From Rhizobium rosettiformans (GTDB lineage Bacteria > Pseudomonadota > Alphaproteobacteria > Rhizobiales > Rhizobiaceae), in NCBI RefSeq assembly GCF_016806065.1, contig NZ_CP032405.1, positions 914,501 through 978,500 of the forward strand: 64,000 nt of DNA, written 5' to 3'. The translations under genes and the position numbers were made by a program. This document shows positions 63,517-64,000 of the stretch, piece by piece. The notes under the pieces are model-generated. The model did not search any database, had not been told where the DNA came from, and was given only the letters and a program-made list of their open reading frames with translations. Numbering within the stretch: position 1 is the first letter of the stretch; each line of letters opens with the position of its first letter.

Positions 63517-64000
63517 ATGAAAGTCGCTTCGCTCAAGACACACGTTGTCGCAACGCCCGCACCGCATATCGGCGGGATGTACTGGATCTTTGTCGAGCTG
63601 GAGACGGCCTGTGGCATCAAGGGCGTCGGTGAAATCTACTCGACCGCCTTTCACCCCTCTGGCATCGCCGTCCTCGTCGAAGACGTCTTCACCCGCTATC
63701 TCGAAGGTCATGATCCGCACCAGATCGAGCGATTCTGGCGCGCTGCCTATTCGAGCGGCTTCACCCAGCGGCCCGATCCGACTATGGTCGGGATCATCTC
63801 GGGTCTCGAAATCGCCTGCTGGGACATCATCGGCAAGGCAGCCGGGCGACCGGTCGCCGATCTGCTCGGCGGCCCCGTCCACGACAAGCTGCGCGCCTAT
63901 ACCTATCTCTATCCGAAGAATTCAGCCGGCGAATACGACTACAACGATCCGGATCTTGCTGCCGAAGAGGCAATCCGCATGGTCGAGGCCGGCTTCACCG
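63517..64000 (+). CDS. Mandelate racemase/muconate lactonizing enzyme family protein (3' truncated by window)
   Basis: The first 161 residues of an enolase-superfamily enzyme, cut by the window end. The N-terminal capping domain includes MKVASLKTHVVATPAPHIGG and GEIYSTAFHPSG, and the conserved GLEIACWDIIGKAAGRPV, then LLGGPVHDKLRAYTYLYPK. GGGGG lies 7-8 bases ahead of the ATG. The catalytic residues lie in the missing part, so dehydratase versus racemase cannot be told. Neighbouring aldehyde dehydrogenase suggests sugar-acid catabolism. Confidence 0.87.
   Translation, partial: MKVASLKTHVVATPAPHIGGMYWIFVELETACGIKGVGEIYSTAFHPSGIAVLVEDVFTRYLEGHDPHQIERFWRAAYSSGFTQRPDPTMVGIISGLEIACWDIIGKAAGRPVADLLGGPVHDKLRAYTYLYPKNSAGEYDYNDPDLAAEEAIRMVEAGFT

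Overview
The window reads as a chromosomal segment of an alphaproteobacterium of the Rhizobiaceae (Rhizobium/Agrobacterium type). This rests on high GC and dense coding, short 4-base overlaps between genes, an aerobic CobST cobaltochelatase, a class I (Shemin) 5-aminolevulinate synthase, the aroK-aroB and small membrane protein-xerD-accA blocks, and GGAAC-N16/17-CGTT promoters of the alphaproteobacterial general stress response (GSR). No insertion sequences, phage genes or CRISPR arrays were seen. All identifications are from reading translations and motifs; no database search was run.

Layout. 1-8.7 kb: plsC (cut by the window start), chaC, a DUF2125 protein, hisC-tyrC, a methyltransferase divergent from gloB-cupin, a YhhN protein, an EamA transporter and a DUF3108 protein. 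8.8-10.1 kb: rpmB with a clear promoter and terminator, then a YhhQ/VUT queuosine-precursor transporter whose start codon appears to lie inside a preQ1-I-like riboswitch. 10.1-18.2 kb: a phytase-like esterase, cobT, cobS, a J-domain protein, bolA, and aroK-aroB-corC. 18.3-25.7 kb: a 50-residue membrane protein, xerD, accA, a YkuD-type lipoprotein, tusA, a His-rich CobW GTPase, a D,D-carboxypeptidase and an M20 hydrolase.

25.8-30.8 kb, just after tRNA-Arg(CCU), is the most distinctive region. It is a compact stress island with an EcfG-like ECF sigma factor, topoisomerase IB, a YciF/DUF892 ferritin-like protein, a BON-domain protein, several small conserved-looking proteins and a NepR-like small protein. 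Six promoters fitting the GSR sigma consensus face these genes, two of them as divergent pairs, and one sits directly upstream of the sigma gene.

30.8-40.9 kb: a P1B-type ATPase, dxr, a serine hydrolase, hemA with an FNR/FixK box upstream, a form II CO-dehydrogenase-like coxSLM operon and a glycine-zipper lipoprotein. 41-52 kb: tamA-tamB, an Lrp-type regulator divergent from arginase, a soluble two-PAS chemoreceptor with cheW, and an asparaginase.

52-64 kb: the NAD-dependent molybdenum formate dehydrogenase operon fdsGBA-fdhD-fdsD, with a LysR gene upstream carrying a 9+9 bp palindrome in its 3' end. Upstream of that are an ArsR protein with BigR/SqrR-like cysteine spacing and an L-lactate dehydrogenase. 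The window closes with a GcvA-like LysR, a lactaldehyde-type aldehyde dehydrogenase and a mandelate racemase/muconate lactonizing enzyme family gene cut by the window end.
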